NCBI RefSeq assembly: GCF_029338515.1 | Contig: NZ_CP119988.1 | Span: 3,596,001-3,660,000, forward strand | Reading direction: 5' to 3' | From: Haloglomus litoreum | GTDB lineage: Archaea > Halobacteriota > Halobacteria > Halobacteriales > Haloarculaceae | DNA: 64,000 nucleotides | Part shown: piece after piece, positions 63,600 to 64,000 of the stretch | Layout: every line of letters starts with the position of its first letter | How positions within the stretch are numbered: position 1 is the first letter of the stretch | Translations under genes and position numbers: made by a program | Notes under the pieces: generated by a model | Databases searched by the model: none | Told to the model about the DNA's origin: nothing | The model's input: the letters and a program-made list of their open reading frames with translations, nothing else

Positions 63600-64000
63600 A
63601 TGCGAGAGTTCGAGCGGAAACAGCTCCTCGAACGCGTCGAGCGCGAGGGGGCCACGCTCGGTGCTGACATCCCCGACGAGATCGAGGTGCAGGGCGAGAC
63701 GGTCGAACTGCACCAGTTCGTCTTCGAGATCAAGCGCCGGGACACCGTCCCGCCGGGCGAGCGCGAGAAGGTCGAGGAGGCGAAGAAGAACCTCCGGCGC
63801 GAGCGCCTCCAGCGCAAGCAACGCCTGGAGGACGAGGACACGGACATGACGTTCGAGGAGGGGGAGGTGCTGGTCGAGTCCATCATCGGTATCGACCGGG
63901 CGCTCGAGGCGTTGCAGTCGCTCGGGCCGACGAGCATCGAACAGGAGGCGAAGGCCCAGGAAGCCGCGGACAAGAAGCGCTGGATGAAGTTCCTGAAGCA
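63600..64000 (+). CDS. DUF5788 family protein, 3'-truncated by window edge
   Basis: 133 codons are visible from ATG 63600: MREFERKQLLERVEREGATL, a mostly helical, highly charged protein (VPPGEREKVEEAKKNLRRER) with LVESIIGIDRALEALQSLGP and EQEAKAQEAADKKRW near the edge. It matches a haloarchaeal family of unknown function. No membrane helix seen. Confidence 0.8.
   Translation, partial: MREFERKQLLERVEREGATLGADIPDEIEVQGETVELHQFVFEIKRRDTVPPGEREKVEEAKKNLRRERLQRKQRLEDEDTDMTFEEGEVLVESIIGIDRALEALQSLGPTSIEQEAKAQEAADKKRWMKFLK

Overview
The window is a 64 kb piece of a haloarchaeal (class Halobacteria) chromosome. The DNA is very GC-rich and the proteins are strongly acidic. Many marker genes are archaeal or haloarchaeal: archaeal-type ProRS, ribosomal proteins S15 and S3Ae, the KEOPS subunit Pcc1, the archaeal (Cbf5-like) TruB, the IMP cyclohydrolase PurO, DUF373, DUF5788, a Tat-exported halocyanin and CPxCG micro-proteins. 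Many genes appear leaderless, with an AT-rich TATA-like box 23-35 nt before the start codon. I see no rRNA, CRISPR array, transposase, integrase or prophage. The genus cannot be fixed from sequence reading alone.

Layout. 0-10 kb: the 3' part of proS, a hairpin-rich convergent spacer, an aldehyde:ferredoxin oxidoreductase, a CPA1 antiporter with RCK domains, a metallo-hydrolase/alpha-beta hydrolase pair, and a bacterial-type thrS. 10-19 kb: a Leu/Glu-type amino-acid dehydrogenase, a stand-alone archaeal-type ThrRS editing protein, a conserved hypothetical, an acyl-CoA ligase and thioesterase, the coupled cmk-truB pair, an MscS channel and tRNA-Pro. 19-27 kb: small hypotheticals, an alcohol dehydrogenase, a methyltransferase, a second mechanosensitive-type channel, tRNA-Ala, then the overlapping operon rps15 / RecJ-like / pcc1 / rps3ae, with a halocyanin convergent to it. 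27.7-28.9 kb is the longest gene-free stretch; it is full of hairpins and holds a perfect 56-bp tandem repeat.

28.9-33.3 kb: two diverged paralogues of the glutamate-cysteine-ligase (GCS2) superfamily flank a phosphotransferase-like kinase. I consider this the best candidate for an undescribed pathway in the window. 33-47 kb: small membrane proteins, a PKD-repeat surface protein, ribE, an ABC exporter, purO, a phosphoesterase, a GAF histidine kinase, aspartate kinase, a degenerate RadA/KaiC-like protein and valS. 47-64 kb: a PAS histidine kinase, a very long RND exporter, a duplicated PhoU/TrkA-C protein, an AstE-like deacylase, a threonine-synthase-like enzyme, a membrane histidine kinase with a second membrane domain behind the kinase core, an O-acetylhomoserine sulfhydrylase-type enzyme, DUF373, a lipoprotein, two overlapping zinc micro-proteins, a radical SAM protein and a 3'-truncated DUF5788 gene.

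Most of the window is core metabolism and translation. The unusual signals are the GCS2 pair with its kinase, the co-existence of two independent Ser-tRNA(Thr) editing systems, a matching double-hairpin insert inside two coding genes, the 56-bp tandem repeat, a dispersed intergenic motif shared by 28.06 and 63.39 kb, and a perfect palindrome in the promoter of the membrane histidine kinase.
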